DNA of 64,000 bases from Linanthus parryae (GCA_023055425.1 JALGPY010000007.1:88189136-88253135); one strand, 5' to 3'; counted from the first letter of the stretch, positions 11,520 to 24,101 are shown. Made by a program: numbers and translations. The notes: generated from the sequence alone by a model not told the origin.

Positions 11520-11715
11520 AGTACTAGTTGTCTACTATGTCCCAAGACAATTCTTAGTTGTCCGAAGACAACACAATGTCCGAAGACAATTCCTAGTTGT
11601 TTGAAGACAACACAACGTCCGCAGACGATTCCCGGTTGTCCGAAGACAATATCAAGTTGTCCGAAGACAACACAAAGTCTGAAGACGATAGTAACCACCA
11701 GGTGTCCGAAGACAA
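11520..11715. repeat. Degenerate minisatellite, about 20/39-bp period
   Basis: The motif GTTGTCCGAAGACAACACA recurs with variation, as a higher-order unit of about 39 bp of the type TTCxTAGTTGTCCGAAGACA plus ACACAAxGTCCGxAGACRA. At least three higher-order units are visible. Each half contains the self-complementary core TTGTC..GACAA, so the array can fold. It lies inside the long solo-LTR-like element. The frames it creates on both strands (11480-11797) are artefacts of the repeat. Confidence 0.65.
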
Positions 11716-14247
11716 GTATATCACAACATATCATAACTCATATCCATACTATTTATATAAGTTCTATGAGGTTATAGAAACATGTATAATAGAATAAGCA
11801 CACACATGTTTACCTGATATCCAGCCTAGTTTCCTGATCAGCATAGCTGATTTCATAATCCAAAAATCATTATTCCATTCCATCATACATTCTATTACCA
11901 ATTGTCCTATAAGTGAGGAGAAATGCACGATGTAGATCTAATGCTGATTGTCCTACCAGGATTACAATTTTGCCCCTAACAATCTAGTATCTTCAGTATA
12001 GTTTATGACTGTGCCTGAACCTCCCAATGATACTCAATGAAGTCTATAAATATAAAAATATGATTCCTACATCCTCCTGCCACACTCGGTATTGAATTCC
12101 ACCACTTTCACTTATTTACATTCAGGTCACTCTAGTTTAGTAAAATTATAGAAAAGCCCCTTCAGCTGACTTTTAGTTTAATTCAACCCAGATAGGTGTA
12201 GACTAGCTCTATTTTTTTATGAAACTGATACATATACATTAGTTCATGGCTACAATTTGCTATCCAATTCAAATTATTACAAAATTACGAATTTACCCCT
12301 CCTATACCGCTCGGCCAAACTATGGTTTTCAGGAAGTCAAACTTAGTCAAACTTGACCCTTAGACTAGAAATGTTATTCGAAACAACTTTCTAGTAGAGC
12401 ATTTGGTCAATTAGCTCATGTGACAAGTCTAATCAGAAACTCCATGTTATATCGAAATATTCTTAACTGGTTAACTTTACAGTCAATTTATGGTCAATTG
12501 AGAAAGGATATTGAATATGAAGATAGGGTCTTGTAGATCGTTATTCGGGGTTTCTGAAACATATTTTCAATTTCTCATATTGAAAACATACAAGAAGATA
12601 ATCATGTTCAAAGTTGGACATGACGTTACTTTCCCACATTTAGAATTTTCTCGAGACATTTAACAATTTCAAGAAAGCTACTTTACGCTTGATTACTGAA
12701 CAATCTGATTTGAAAATGGAAATTTCTTTACTATGAGTGATTTGAAGTATTATCAATCAGCATCTCATAAGAAAAAACAAAATAATAATTGGTTTAGTAC
12801 CGAAGAAGTTATAACAGTTCAAGGGTGGCTGGTTTCACTTAAAATTTATATTAAAAACGGAAGGTAGAAAGCTTTAGGCTCAATTTCTAAAAAAATCCGT
12901 TAGAATTTGAAGAAGGCTTATAGAATGTGAGTTGAAGTATGCAACATCATATTAAAGCTGGAGAAAACAGATCACGATTTTGCTGGGTACATAAGAAGTT
13001 ACAAGCATTTGAAAACAGCCCCTTGACGAGCAAGATTTGATACTTAGAAAATATTTGAAAGCCTCACGGAGTGCAGGTTCAACACAGTAACTTTGAGCTT
13101 GAGTTTGAAACTCTTTTGGATTAATCGAAGCCTAGAAACCATCCATGTTTGTAGTGTAATATCGAGTGTATTCATAAGAGGAAGAATCCAAATAATCATC
13201 ACATGAGAGATAAAAGCTACAATTGGATCCAAGTTAGGACCAACATGATATTTCACGGAACAACATATTTCAGCAACTTAGAGGAAAATCTCTAGTAGTT
13301 TAGAGATCGATTCGGAGGAAGTTCACAACATGAAAGTTGTTTCCACAAATTCTAGGAACACACCGGTTTAATGATCTCATAAAACCGATTCCCATGGAGG
13401 CAGTTACAAGCCCATGAATTGGATATAAAACCCGCCCGAAAAACCAAAGAAACCCAAACCAAACTGATCTGAATCTGTGTTAAAACAGAATTCAGGGCAT
13501 GAATGGATGCCTCCAATGCATTTCATATGTCACAGGGATCAAATGTTGAGCAGAAATTGCAAAACATGAACACGACAACAAACACATCAAAGAGAATCAA
13601 CTTCGTGCTCGAATTTGAACATGTTGGATATGTGATCATTCAAACCAATTCAAACCAAACTTGTAGGTGGTGATGAAGGGATTACAGAGAACCAAGATTC
13701 ACACGAAATGGATAAACAAAGCGAGAGATATATCCCCGTAAACAGGGCATGTTTACTCGCCGGTAAATGTTTAGAACACCAACCCAAACTCCACCTAATT
13801 GAATTTCATGGCATGTTTGATCATCATACTATGTATAAAGAGGATGTATGGATCATGGGTCTGAAGTTGGAATCGATTTTAGTCAAGAAAAAGAAAAAAG
13901 AAAACAAACCTTACACAACTTCCCTTCGCACTTGGCGTTTACCAGCGATAAGGGTGAACCCATAATCCAGCAACTTGGCTATCAAGAGTAGCATCTCTGG
14001 ATGCGCCTAGACCTCACAAACAGCGTGGTAGTGATTAATTTCTCTGAATATTCACAAACATGAAGAATTGATCGATTGAAATTTCTAGGGTTCATCACCT
14101 TAATACCTCCATTCCGATGTTCTTGCCCATCAGACTGCTGAACTAATGTGGTGATATTTCTCCTTAGGTGCTTGAATATCTCCAGAAGAAGCAGTTTTGT
14201 AAATGGTGGATTGGTAGCGGTGCTGCATAAGTGGTGCTGGTGGTGTT

Positions 14248-15735
14248 TGTTGACTCAAAGACCCTTAAGTGTATTTTGAGAAGTAACTGTTTTGAGTGAT
14301 GAAAGAAAAATTCAAAGCATTTCTGAGGCTCCAAGGCCTTGAGATACTGATACAGCTTCAAAGCCTTGAGAATAGTTTTTATTATGCTGAATGTTCTAAC
14401 AATCTTGTGTTGCAGATTGGCTATCTGATTATATAGATCACATATTTGCTGCAAATACTTATGTTTTATATTCTCTATATATCTAACACAATTGCATATG
14501 TCCCGATCAGAGAGAATTAAAGATTTCTGGTCTTAACATTGAAACAATGTGAAGCATGTTCAGAGCTTCAAGGCCTTGCGATATGCCTTGAGCTGCTGAC
14601 AGTTTCACAGAGTTAATTTGATTCTTTCTTGCAGGGTTTGATCTTTATTATTGTGATTTTTTAATGACTTCTAAGAGTCTTAAACTAGTTTATCATGAGT
14701 TATATGTTTCAGAAGTTAATCAGATTATTGTTCTAATCACTCATCCAGTTTTTATTCAGAAACTGGAAATCCAAACAGACTTAGTGCTGTTATATTTCTG
14801 GATTTTGTTGTTACTATGTTTTAATGTTGTTGCAGGTTTGTTAAACGTGCAAATGCAATATCTACAAACTCCAACGGATATCTACTCAGAGCTGTAAGAA
14901 TTGCAGTTGAAACAGGAAGATGATTTGTAGGAACTGAGATCCTAAAATCTCTCATTCAGTTGCAGTGAGTAAATAAAATACTGGTTTGATATTGAAAAGA
15001 GGCTTGCAGAAAACTGAGAGAGGTGTGAAATATTCGTGGGAGATCAATCATTCAAACACACATACATTCAAGCTTCAATTCCAGATTTCAGAAGATCATT
15101 CCAGTTTCTAGAAGAACACATCCAGACCTTCACAAGCTTATTCTTCTACTGTGTTCTTCATCTGTTTTGTAATCTGCTTATCTTTTGTATATGTAAAACC
15201 TCACTAAACCTAGTGCTTGGTTGTTCAAGTGAACAACAAGTGGTTCTTGTTAGCTCAACAGTTAGTAGCTGATACTAGATAGGTTTGGAACCACAAGCTG
15301 TATAGGTGTAAGGGAAATCACTTAGGCTTGAAGATCTAGGGCTGTTTCTGTGTGAGTTATAAGAAGTGTTTTCCCAATCCTGGTGGGATTAGATCCCTCA
15401 GGCAGAGATTAGGTCCATTGGGACTGTACTCTGTAAATTGCATTGTGTTCTTTACATTACAGTTTTGTTATTTTCTGTAGCATACAATTCAAATCAAACT
15501 AGGGTTTATAAGCTTTTCAAAACTCGTTAGAGTTCAAGGCCTTGAAACTTTCTATTTTGCCTTCGAAAGTTTCCGACTTTTTCTAAAATCTCAAGGCCTT
15601 GAGATTTGAGTTCCTCACTTAAGTTAATTTGTTAAAATCTGTGTTTTTGCAAAAAGTTTCCATACTCTATTCAACCCCCCCTCCCACCTTCTAGAGTATT
15701 TATGTCCTGTATTTAGTCTACATTACACACTTTCA
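14248..15735 (+). repeat. 5' LTR of Sirevirus-like element A
   Basis: A 1488-bp LTR from TGTTGACTCAAAG to CATTACACACTTTCA. It is colinear with 22373-23875 with scattered substitutions and small indels. It contains several copies of the CAAGGCCTTG-centred palindrome, including a perfect 22-bp palindrome at 15586-15607 near the 3' end. The C-rich run CAACCCCCCCTCCCACC lies close to the 3' end. Short frames within it are not genes. Confidence 0.85.
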
Positions 15736-15737
15736 AT

Positions 15738-15749
15738 TGGTATCAGAGC
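15738..15749 (+). other. Primer binding site of element A
   Basis: TGGTATCAGAGC lies two bases after the 5' LTR. This is the standard plant copia PBS, complementary to the 3' end of initiator tRNA-Met. Confidence 0.9.
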
Positions 15750-15785
15750 TTGGGTCACTGATATAGATCTAACAATTTTGTGACT

Positions 15786-17647
15786 ATGAGTAATGTAGGA
15801 GATGGTGGATTCTCACAAGGAAGGGCAGCAAACATACCTCTATTGTTCTGTGGTGATAACTTCATGCACTGGAAGGCATTGATGAAGATGTTCATCATAG
15901 ATCAAGACATGGAACTGTGGTCAATAGTTCAGAATGGTCCTCATGAGTACTACACTACCATTGATGGAGTCAGATGCATAAAGTCTGAGGAAAATCTCTC
16001 AGTTACTGAACTAGAAAAGGTATCAAAAAATTACAAGGCTATGAATTTGTTATATTGTGCTCTTAATGCAGATGAGTTCAAAAGAGTTTCAAATTGAAAA
16101 AGTGCCAAAGAAGTATGGGACAAACTGGTTGTGACATATGAAGGGACAAGCCAGGTTAAACAGACCAAAATCAACATACTTCTGAGTCAATATGAGTTGT
16201 TCAAGATGAACTCAGATGAGACCATTAAGGAGATGTTCAAAAGATTCACTGATGTGGTGAATAATCTAGAGTCATTGGGAAAGAAGTTTTCAAATGAGGA
16301 AAAGGTCATGAAAATTCTGAGAAGATTGCCAAAAGCCAAGTGGGAGCCAAAGACAACAGCCATTGAGGAAGCTCGGGATTTAAGTCTTCTTCAGCTAGAT
16401 GATCTACAAGGAAATTTGCTCACTCATGAAATGTCTATGAAGGATGTAGAAGGTGATTTAAGTGAAAACATCAAGAACTTAGCACTCAAGGCTAAAGACG
16501 ATGAAAAATCTCAAAGCCTTGAGACTGAAGATGAGCATGATGATGAAGAGGCTTTAGCATTGATCTCCAAGGCCTTGGCCAGGATTCTCAAGAAGAAAAG
16601 AAACTCTGGTAACAGGGACTAAAACATAGAGAGATCAAGACCTTCAAGCAGCAAGGACTACAAAGGTAAGTCTTCATCACACTTACATAAAACTAAAGTA
16701 ATGAATTGTTTTGAGTGTGGTGATGCAGATCATTTAGTAAGGGACTGCCCACAAAAGAAGAAGAACAGGAACTTTCAAAAGAAAGACAGTGACAACAGAA
16801 GGAAGAAAGCCATGATGGCCTCTTTGAGTGATTTTGATTCTTCAAGTGACTCAGACACAGAAGAAGATCAAGCAAATTTGTGCTTCATGGCCAAACATGA
16901 TGAAGAAAAGTCATCAGACAGACATATTGAAGAAATGGTAAAAATTATTCTTGCTGGTCCTTCTGATGTACTTCCTGAAATTCTCAAGAGTATGTTTTTA
17001 AATGAGGAAAGTTATAGAAATGAGATTTCTTCTTTAAAGATTAAGATTCATGAGCAGGTAAAAGAAAACCTGGACCTAGTTTTTACCAACAAAACTGTTG
17101 AAGTTTCTAAGACAAAAATTGAAAAGGACTTCAAGGCCTTGGACAGCAGGTTCAAAGCCTTGAAGGATCAGATAAAATAGATTTTTGATCAAAACACTCT
17201 TTTAACTGAAAGATATGCTGATCTGAGAATTTAGAACAACAAATCTGTTCTTTGACTGAGAAGCTTCAAGAGTCTAAAAAGGTCCTAGCTAGTTTTACAG
17301 GCTCAGAACATAATCTAAATCTCATTCTTGGAGGAAGTCTGAAATCAATGCATAAAAGTGGGATTGGCTATAATCCAAATTTTCCAAAGAAAAGCCAAAC
17401 TACTTTTGTCAAATCTGGTAGCATACATTCTCCAAAGTGTCATTACTGTGGAAAAATTGGTAATATCAGATTAAGTTTTCCCTTCAGAAGATCAGAACCT
17501 CACATTATGAGGAATACTTATCCTTATCAGCTTAAGGGACAGGTTAGGCAGATTTGGGTTCCAAAAGGAATTAGACCACCAAACGTGGCTGATTCTGAGT
17601 ATGACTCAAAGTTCTGCACTTGGTCTAACAGCCTGTTGAGGCAATGA
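15786..17647 (+). pseudogene. gag of Sirevirus-like element A
   Basis: This encoded the structural Gag protein of virus-like particles. The start is ATG 15786 (MSNVGDGGFSQGRAA). The first part has the copia Gag N-terminal fold signature (FCGDNFMHWKALMKMFI) and the UBN2 region (TYEGTSQVKQTKINILLSQY). A CCHC zinc knuckle CFECGDADHLVRDC follows at about 16707-16748, then an acidic/coiled-coil tail. A second knuckle-like CHYCGKIGN at about 17439 has lost its His and last Cys. The frame is interrupted by in-frame TGA at 16095-16097, TAA at 16620-16622 and TAG at 17178-17180, and shifts before 17252. The palindrome is translated in frame: SQSLETED at about 16506-16530, and again around 17130-17165. 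Confidence 0.85.
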
Positions 17648-17675
17648 TTTACTTTCGCAGGATGTCCCCAAGGCC

Positions 17676-18659
17676 TTGAAAGATCAGAAATGGATATTAG
17701 ACAGTGGATGTTCTAGACATATGAGCGGAAAGAAATCTCTCTTTACTGAGCTTACAGAAAAATCAGGAAGAACAATCACACTTGGTGACAAAGCAAAATG
17801 CAATATTATTGGTATAGGTAGTATTGGTAATGGTTCTACCAACTCTATCTTTGATGTTTATCTTGTGGATGGACTTAAGTATAATCTGCTTAGTATCTCT
17901 CAGTTATTTGATAAAGGTTATAAAGCTATATTTTACAAGGAGAAATGTGTGGTGCAAGACGAGAAATCTGGAAATTGCATACTCGCTGCTCCTAGATCAT
18001 ATAATCTATATGCTATGAGTACTAACAGTGTTGCAGGTGACAAGTTAAAATGCCTCAAGGCCTTGAAGGAAGATTCAAAGCTTTGGCACAGAAAGCTTGG
18101 GCATATTAGTATACACACCTTGGATAAACTCATCTCTGAGGATTTGGTAAGAGGTTTACCATCACAAAAAATTTCAGATGATGAGGTTTGCAAGGCATGT
18201 GTACAAGGTAAGCAAACCAGAAGCTCATTCAAGCCAAAGAACTTTGTAAGTACTTCTAGACCCTTAGAACTGTTGCATATGGACTTATGTGGTCCTATAA
18301 GAGTTCAGACCCCAAAAGGTAAGAGGTATATGCTTGTTATAGTAGATGATTATTCTAGATTTACTTGGGTGATGTTTATTAGAGACAAAACTGAAGTCTT
18401 ATCTGAATTTTCTAGACTGTGCAAAGAGCTTGAAACTATGAAAAATTTACATGTTGCATCCATTAGAAGTGATCATGGTAGGGAATTTGATCAACTTGAC
18501 TTTGATTTATTTTGTGCAAAGCATGGCATTTCACACAACTTCTCTGCACCTAGAACTCCACAGCAAAATGGAGTAGTTGAAAGAAAAAATAGGACACTTG
18601 AGGATATGTCTAGAACCATGCTACTTGAAAGTAATTTGCCAAAGTTCTTGTGGGCATAA
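17676..18659 (+). pseudogene. pol of element A: protease and integrase
   Basis: The frame opens with the retropepsin active site in copia form (WILDSGCSRHMSG). It continues with the gag-pre-integrase zinc-binding domain (WHRKLGH...C-x2-C around residues 138-177) and the integrase catalytic core. The DDE triad is present: Asp in HMDLCGP, Asp in IRSDHGREF, and Glu in QQNGVVERKNRTL. A TAA at 18657-18659 follows FLWA and interrupts a frame that otherwise continues (AINTANYVLN). A frameshift near 18735 then moves the rest to another frame (18791 onward). The palindrome is translated here too, at about 18051-18068 (CLKALKE). Confidence 0.9.
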
Positions 18660-20486
18660 GCTATTAATACTGCCAATTATGTGCTAAATATATGCTTGAT
18701 TAGACCTATTTTGAAAAAGACTCCTTATGAACTTTTAAAGGTAGGAAGCCTAGTGTTTCTTATTTCAAACCTTTTGGTTGTATCTGTTTTGTGCATAATA
18801 ATGGTAGAGACAATCTTGGTAAATTTGATGTTAGGAGTGATGAAGGTGTATTTCTTGGATATTCTCAAACTAGCAAAGCTTATAGAGTTTACAATAGAAA
18901 AACCAAGATTGTGGAAGAGAGTATTCATGTGTTTTTTGATGAAAGTACTAAGGATTCTCTGAGTGAAAGTTTTGCAGATCTAAATTTGAACAAGTATGAG
19001 TCTGATGAAGATGCTGTGAAAGAGGACAAAGGCAAAACTAATGTGCAGAATCAATCAGCAGAATCTCAAGGCCTTGAACCTCCTGCAGAACCAAAATCTC
19101 AAAGCCTTGAGACAGAAGCTGAAACTTTCTATGATGCTCCCTCTACTGTTTCAAGAACTCAAAGCCTTGAAGGAGAATATTTCTGGATACCAATGAAGAA
19201 GTTTAAGTATCTTGCATATCATCCAGCTGACAATATCATATCTGATCCATTAACTGGAACTCAGACAAGAGGACAGTTGAAGAAATTGTGTGCGTTTAGT
19301 GCATTTGTATCTTTGATTGAGCCTAAAAATACCAAGGAAGCACTAGAAGATGCAGACTGGATCATTGTAATACAGAGTGAGCTGAATGAATTTGAAAGAA
19401 ATAAGGTATGGAATCTGGTTCCTAGACCAAAAGAGAAATCAGTTATAGGAACCAGATGGGTGTTCAGAAATAAGCTTGATGAGAATGGCAAAGTGGTAAG
19501 GAACAAAGCCAGACTGGTGGCACAGGATATAATCAGGAAGAAGGTATAGACTATGAGGAGGCTTTTGCTCCTGTTGCCAGAGTTCTCTAGTCTGATGTGC
19601 AGGGATTTTGAGATGAGCTTAATGGGAGAACTGAATTTCTTTTTTGGACTTCATATTTTAAAAATGAAGAAATGAATATTTGTATATCAAGGAAAGTATA
19701 CAAAGGACTTATTGAACAAGTACAATATGTCACAGTCCAAGGTGCTTAAAACTCCTATGAGTTCATCACTCTCATTAGACAAGGATTCAAATGGTAAGAG
19801 TGTGAATCAAAAGGAATACAGAGGTATGATTGGATCTCTTTTGTATTTAACTGCTAGTAGACCTGATATTATGTTTAGTGTTTGTATGTGTGCTAGATTT
19901 CAAGCAGATCCTAAGGAAATTCTTCTAACTGCTATCAAAAGAATTTTTAAAAATTTGAATGGAACCAAAGACTTGGGGCTTTGGTATCCAAGGAGATCTA
20001 ATTTTATGTTGATTGGCTATTCAGATGCAGATTTTGAAGGATATAAAGTAGATAGGAAGAGTACTTCTAGATGTTGCATGTTTCTTGGATCTTCACTGAT
20101 CTGTTGGCATTCTAAAAAGCAAAATTCCGTAGCATTATCAACTGCAGAAGCTGAATACATTGCAGCTCGAGCCTGCTGTTCACAAGTGTTATGGATTGTA
20201 CAGCAACTTAGAGATCTTGGCTATAATTTCAGAAATGTGTCAATTCATTGTGACAACACAAGTGCTATTTCAATCTCTAAGAATCCAGTCCAGAACTCAA
20301 GAACCAAGCACATAGATGTGAGACATCACTTCCTTAGAGATCATACAGAACAAGGTGATGTTGTTCTATCTTTTATTTATACTTCAATGCAGATTGCTGA
20401 TATTTTTTACCAAACCTTTGCCAGATGATAGGTTTTCATCCCTAAGGCTTGAATTGGGTATGTTAAACAAGGATGCATTGGTTTAG
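18660..20486 (+). pseudogene. pol of element A: integrase C-terminus, RT with core deleted, RNase H
   Basis: The integrase C-terminal part (FDVRSDEGVFLGYSQTSKAY) leads into a linker with three translated palindromes (SQGLEPP, SQSLETE, TQSLEGE at about 19064-19170). The RT begins with ELNEFERNKVWNLVPRP and GTRWVFRNKL. Around 19580 the sequence jumps from the APVAR motif directly to FEMSLMGELNF. Comparison with element B (30683-31051) shows about 365 bp missing, including the fingers/palm core and the YVDD box. RNase H follows (LTASRPDIMFSVCMC, YSDADFEGY, CHSTAEAEYIAA-type block, CDNTSAISISKN). One extra T near 20406 shifts the end of the frame out of TKPLP. The restored-frame stop is TAG 20484-20486. 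Confidence 0.85.
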
Positions 20487-20926
20487 GGGGAGTATTGGTA
20501 CTTACTTGTGTTTATGTGTTGAAATCTCAAAGCCTTGAGATTATAATTTTTGAAGACTTGAAAGTAGCTCAAAGCTTTGAAGTTTCTCAAACTGCAGAAA
20601 ATCTCAAGGCCTTGAGATTGTTCTCCAGATCTTGAAATATCTGTAATTTTTTTTTAAATGGATCATCAAATATTATATCTTATCTCTTTAGATAACTGTA
20701 TAATATTTGAATTACTCAGAGAATTTTCTAAAAATATACAAAAATATTTTCCAAGATTCTTTTTGCACGTTGATTTTAGTAGAGTCCTTTTATGACTCAT
20801 CTTTTCAACCTACTTAAGCTGAAAGTCAAGGCTTATTCTTCTTCATTCTCTCTCAATTCTCTACGTCTCTCTGCTCTCTCTCTATTTCTCTAAATCTCAT
20901 TCCCTTCTCAAAACCCTAAACCCACA
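20487..20926 (+). other. Pol to envelope-like ORF spacer with palindromes
   Basis: This noncoding spacer follows the purine-rich TTTAGGGGGAG at the end of pol. It carries three copies of the palindrome family within 120 bases (about 20523-20620), one of them a perfect 20-bp palindrome at 20600-20619. The CT-rich stretch 20838-20915 just before the ATG looks like an internal promoter or leader region for the third ORF. Confidence 0.6.
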
Positions 20927-21957
20927 ATGGAGCGCAAATCAGTCAGGATTCAACAACAGGGAAAGTCTTCTGGCAGATCCAAGAAGAGGGCAAACAAGAA
21001 GGAGAAAATTGTGATCTCTAATTCGGATTCAGAGAATACTCAGAGTTTGCATGAGGACAATCCTCCTGCAAAGAAGATCAGAACAGAAGAGGGAGATGAA
21101 GGTCCAAGCATTGAACCACAGAAGGAGACAGAGACTCTAGGTGGTGTTCAACCTAGGTCAAACAAGAATAAAGGGGTGAGAAGAAAAAGGATGGTGAAGA
21201 AGAAAAGGGGAATATGCTCAAGAAAGCAAGAAGAAGCCAACTGAAGGAGAACAAGAGAAGAGCAAACCCACTGAGAAGAAAACAAGGGTTAAGCAAGCTG
21301 CTGCTGAAACCAAAAAGGGTTATCAAGAGGATTGGAGTAGTTCAGACTGGGAAAGGTCATTGGAAGTTTTATTCAGAGTTGTCAAAGGCTGAGCTTGAGG
21401 AGAAGGATTTTGTTAAACCAATGGGGGCTACATCAGCAAAAGGACAAGCAAATGAGGATTACTCTTTGTTGGTTGAGAAATTTGAAGATCAGCAGGTTGA
21501 GATTGAAGATCTCAGACAAAGGTTATTTGATCTGTCTTCTGAGTTTAATCAGTTCAAGGGTTTGATGAATGTGATGAATGGAAAACTGGATGTTGTCATC
21601 AAATGTTTGAACTTGGAGAAGATCCCTTCTGCTACTAGTCATGACACCATTGTTGACTCAGAAGAAAGGCTAGGTGATTTCTTGAAGAAGAAAAAGAAGC
21701 CAATTCCAGTGGTGCTCACTTCAAAAGATTTGTATGAGCAAACTGATGAAGAAGATGCTGGTGAAGACACAGGTGTTGATGCAGCTACAGAGGGTGATTC
21801 AGTGTAGGTTAAGAACAAGAAGGTGGATGAGATCATTGAGGAAGTTGTTGCAGAGGTGGAAGCTGAACAAGATGAAAATCAGTCTGCTGATGATGCTGAA
21901 AGTGATGAAGAAGTTGGAGAAGGCTCAGAGAAAGGTCAGACATCAAAAAAGAAATGA
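20927..21957 (+). pseudogene. Envelope-like third ORF of element A, internally deleted
   Basis: The frame starts MERKSVRIQQQ (20927), a basic, Lys/Arg-rich N-terminus. It shifts frame around 21214-21244 and continues with RIGVVQTGKGHWKFY, an alpha-helical stretch (EKFEDQQVEIEDLRQRLFDL), and a long acidic tail to TGA 21955-21957. A TAG at 21805-21807 interrupts the tail. Sireviruses have such an ORF between pol and the 3' LTR; its function is unknown and no membrane segment is visible here. The middle domain that is still recognisable in element B (32860-33421 and 56871-57000) is missing here, because the N-terminal part joins directly to the C-terminal part. Neighbours: pol upstream, PPT and 3' LTR downstream. 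Confidence 0.7.
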
Positions 21958-22360
21958 AGATCAGAGAAGACCAAAGCCTTGAACCTTCCCTTCTATCTCT
22001 TTCTTTTCTTCTTTTCTGTTCTCAAGGCCTTGACTTTATAGGAATAAATTTTTTTGTTTAATTTTTTTTAAGACTCTGAGTAATGATCCAACATTTCTTC
22101 ACCTTTATTTGATGAAAGTCAAAAACGGGGAGAAATTATGTGGTTTTGTGGTTACTTTCAGTGCTTGAATAATAATATTTAGATGTTTTTGTTAATCAGT
22201 TGTGTTCTGGTATTACTGTGTTTATCTGTGAATTACTGATTATTTGTGTTTAGATGGTTTGACAGGTATTATTGTCTATTGTATCTGCAATATGTTGTTA
22301 TCTAATTCTTACAAGGAGTTGCAGGGATATTTACACAAGATTATGAGTTTTGTCTTTCAT

Positions 22361-22371
22361 CAAGGGGGGGA
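22361..22371 (+). other. Polypurine tract of element A
   Basis: CAAGGGGGGGA immediately precedes the 3' LTR start (22373). It is the plus-strand priming site of reverse transcription. Confidence 0.85.
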
Positions 22372-22372
22372 T

Positions 22373-23875
22373 TGTTGACTCAAAGATCCTTAAGTGTGTT
22401 TTGAGAAGTAACTGTTTTGAGTGATGAAAGACAAAGAAAAAGAATTTCTGAGGCTCCAAGGCCTTGATATACTGACACAGCTTCAAAGTCTTGAGAATAG
22501 TTTTTATTATGCTGAATGTTCTAACAATCTTGTGTTGCAGATTGGCTATTTGATTACATAGATATGATATTTGCTGCAAATACTTATGTTTTATATTCTC
22601 TATATATCTAACACAATTGCAGATTTCCTGATCAGAGAGAATCAAAGATTTATGTTCTTAACATTGAAAGACTATGAAGCATGTTCAGAGCTTCAAGGCC
22701 TTGAGATATGCCTTGAGCTGCTGACAGTTTCACAGAGTTAATTTGATTCTTTCTTGCAGGGTTTGATATTTATTATTGTGATATTTTAATGACTTCTAAG
22801 AGTCTTAAACTAGTTTATCATTAGTTATATGTTGCAGAAGTTAATCAGATTATTTTTCTAATAACTCATCCAATTTTTATTAAGAAATTGGAAATCCAAA
22901 CAGACTTAGTGCTGTTATATTTCTAGATTTTGTTGTTGCTATGTTTTAATGTTGTTGCAGGTTTGTTAAACGTGCAAATTCAATCTCAACAAACTCCAAC
23001 GGATATCTACTCAGATCTGTTTGAATTGCAATTGAAACAGGAAGAGGATTTGTAGGAACTGAGATCCTAAAATCTCTCATTCAGTTGCAGTGAGTAGATA
23101 AAAGACTGGTTTGATTTTTGAAAGAAAAGAGGCTTGCAGAAAACTGAGAGAGGTGTGAAATATTCGTGGGAGATCAATCATTCAAACACACAGACATTCA
23201 AGCTTTAATTCCACATTTCCGAAGATCATTCATTCCAGTTTCCAGAAGGACACATCCAGGCCTTCAAAAGCTTATTCTTCTACTGTGTTCTTCATCTGTT
23301 TTGTAATATGATTATCTTTTGTATATCTAAAACCTCACTAAACTAGTGGTTGGTTGTTCAAGTGAATAACAAGAGGTTCTTGTTAGCTCAACAGTTAGTA
23401 GCTGATACTAGATAGGTTTGGAACCACAAGCTGTATAGGTGTAAGGGAAATCACTTAGGCTTGAAGATCTAGGGTTGTTTCTGTGTGAGTAATAAGAAGT
23501 GTTTGCCCAATCCTGGTGGGATTAGATCCCTCAGGCAGATATTAGGTCCATTGGGACTGAACTCTGTAAATTGCATTGTGTTCTTTACTTTACAATTTTG
23601 TTATTTTATGTTGCATACAACTCAAATCAAACTAGTGTTTATAAGCTGTTCAGAATTGGTTAGAGTTCAAGGCCTTAAAACTTTCTATTTTGCGTTTGAA
23701 AGTTTCTGACTATTTTCTAAAATCTGAACGCCTTGAGATTTGAGTTCCTCACTTAAGTTAATTTGTTAAAATCTGTGTTTTGGAAAAAAATTCCATACTT
23801 TATTCAACTCCCCCCACCCCCCGCCCCCTTCTAGAGTATTTAGGTCCTGTATTTAGTCTACATTACACACTTTCA
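22373..23875 (+). repeat. 3' LTR of Sirevirus-like element A
   Basis: A 1503-bp copy of the LTR, TGTTGACTCAAAG to CACACTTTCA, colinear with 14248-15735. The equivalent of the perfect 22-bp palindrome is decayed here (CTGAACGCCTTGAGAT near 23723), while the 5' LTR keeps it intact. Confidence 0.85.
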
Positions 23876-24101
23876 GTAATCAAGGTGGTTCATCCCCAAA
23901 AATTCCCTCTAAGAAGAAGAAGAATGGGATCGTTAAATAAGCTCAAATGAGTTGTTGATCCATCCAGGTGTTAAGCAGGGGTGGTAACACCTAAGAGGTT
24001 TAGGTGGCAAAGAGATGTATTGAGGAAGAACCCTTAATTTTGTATTAGGTGTCTTTTTTGCAATTTTCTAGGAAGTTAGGGAAAACATAATTAACTTAAA
24101 C
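23876..24101. other. Piece of the long solo-LTR-like element between its two insertions
   Basis: These 226 bases lie between the end of element A and the T-run of the LINE. No other content is recognisable; by position they belong to the element bounded by the TTCCT duplication. Confidence 0.5.

Larger units (their letters stand above)
14248..23875 (+). mobile_element. Sirevirus-like copia retrotransposon A (two LTRs)
   Basis: A complete but inactive LTR element: 5' LTR 14248-15735, PBS 15738-15749, gag and pol in copia order (protease, integrase, RT, RNase H), an extra ORF after pol (20927-21957), PPT 22361-22371, 3' LTR 22373-23875. The gene order and the extra envelope-like ORF between RNase H and the 3' LTR are diagnostic of the Sirevirus (SIRE/Maximus) lineage. 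A palindrome centred on CAAGGCCTTG recurs through LTRs, UTRs and coding parts. Two deletions remove the RT core and the middle of the envelope-like ORF. The flanking 5-mers GTGTT (14243-14247) and GTAAT (23876-23880) agree at only 3 of 5 positions, so the target duplication is decayed or my ends are slightly off. Confidence 0.85.

Noticed and set aside
11480..11797. Overlapping frames on both strands with repeated CPKT/VFGQ peptides
   Set aside because: They are translations of the minisatellite and not a gene.
20927..21957. A true envelope glycoprotein in element A
   Set aside because: No signal peptide, transmembrane segment or glycoprotein features are visible; only the position and relation to Sirevirus third ORFs support the name envelope-like.
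14243..23880. A target-site duplication for element A
   Set aside because: The flanking 5-mers GTGTT and GTAAT agree at only three positions, so I do not claim it.
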